Part shown: piece after piece, positions 63,331 through 64,000 of the stretch
Numbering within the stretch: position 1 is the first letter of the stretch
Layout of the letters: each line of letters starts with the position of its first letter
Source of the DNA: Elysia chlorotica
Lineage: Eukaryota > Mollusca > Gastropoda > Plakobranchidae
Length of the DNA stretch: 64,000 nucleotides
NCBI GenBank assembly: GCA_003991915.1
Contig: RQTK01000034.1
Location: 101,564 to 165,563, forward strand
Direction: 5' to 3'
The notes under the pieces: model-generated
What the model was told of the DNA's origin: nothing
Databases searched by the model: none
What the model saw: the letters and a program-made list of their open reading frames with translations, nothing else
Made by a program: the position numbers and the translations under genes

Positions 63331-64000
63331 AAAGCATACATGTGTACTTATGTTAGTCCTCAGCGCCTACTAAGGTACTGAAGGACATTGGTGTATTATT
63401 GTATATAATAAAATTTTACTGTGATAATCCTACACATGGATCTTTTAAACTACTGTAAACAGTATATCCTTCACTTTTAACCAACCTTTTTACGCATAAT
63501 TTTTTGTGCTTTTAGTTTTACTATTCAGAGATATAAAGGAGTCACCGTTGCTTTTACTGTCTTAGAACATAATGCCATTTAATGGGCACAATATAGGCGT
63601 TACCGTGCTGACGTGCCGTAAAAACAATCTCCTCCAACTCAGAAAAAAAAAACGAAGAACAGCAAAGGCAAAAATGAGAAAACAGAGAAAATAAGTTTAC
63701 AATGAAAATGTTATAAATATAATGATCATTTGATGCAAATTTCTCATAGTATGAAACTTGAAAGGTACTAATCTGCAGTTATGTGGTTTATCTTTAAGTA
63801 ACTAGTAAAATAGATGCTGGTGCCAAATTGTTCCCTACCCATCCTTACGTAATTTTTTTTATCTCACAATCATCAGGTAAATTTTTACTGTTTTAGCTTT
63901 GTCTACACAAGAAGGTAATTCATTTTTATGTAATATTTAAACTAATGTTCTAACTGGAAGATGACCCTTTCCCCAAACTAATCTTCTGACTGAAAGATGC
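63331..64000. other. Right flank, nothing recognised
   Basis: AT-rich, no gene or element seen up to the window edge. Confidence 0.4.

Overview
The window is eukaryotic: one intron-rich gene spread over about 50 kb, embedded in retrotransposon relics, DNA-transposon remnants, minisatellites and long trinucleotide tracts. An invertebrate, probably a mollusc and perhaps a gastropod, fits best. The clues are the frequent tctagatctaga-type motifs, LINE 3' ends carrying a GCGCTTTACA-like tail, tRNA-derived SINEs and RTE/Jockey-like LINE fragments. The taxon is an inference; nothing here proves it.

The only host gene I can defend is on the + strand. It has 31 coding exons from 7789 to 58378 and encodes a protein of about 1,100 residues. 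I read it as SYCP1, the transverse-filament protein of the synaptonemal complex. The exons join in consistent phase. They give a short N-terminus, a coiled coil of roughly 750 residues that opens with EAEKIRKWKV and CHLLKSHASS blocks as in vertebrate SYCP1, and then a basic, proline-rich tail with S/T-P motifs and a KRRKVAFA block. The last exon ends in an aromatic and acidic motif, WFDLDSVYGFGPED. Penultimate exon 30 is 97 nt long between phase-0 neighbours. One surplus base therefore creates a stop 15 codons in, although the shifted frame stays open to a good donor.

Layout. 1-7788: upstream flank with an assembly gap (644-1104) inside microsatellites, two copies of a 0.55-kb duplicated segment with LINE relics (3.5-4.1 and 4.9-5.5 kb) and a 43-bp minisatellite. 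7.8-24.9 kb: exons 1-15, with minisatellites in several introns (13.6, 16.4-17.1, 20.0, 23.2 kb), a pyrimidine-rich tract at 18.2-19.0 kb and a TIR-element end at 21.1-21.4 kb. 24.9-34.8 kb: the 9.9-kb intron 15, almost entirely mobile DNA: two near-identical RTE-like copies, a large inverted repeat with a SINE in its loop, and several LINE 3' ends. 34.8-41.4 kb: exons 16-18, with intron 17 holding an RT gene interrupted by a TA-flanked TIR element, a repeat duplicated from 29.7 kb and a small pogo-like MITE. 41.4-48.7 kb: exons 18-21, with a LINE RNase H fragment and a tandemly duplicated DNA-transposon-like unit in intron 20. 48.7-58.4 kb: exons 22-31, mostly compact and 3n in length. 58.4-64.0 kb: 3' flank with microsatellites, a possible piggyBac-tail relic and a LINE RNase H fragment.

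I found no tRNA, rRNA, CRISPR or prokaryotic features. The most unusual observations are the exon 30 frame break, tandem duplication of sequence containing 5' splice sites (exons 10 and 20), repeat copies whose differences run almost only toward T, and the nested transposon in an RT frame.
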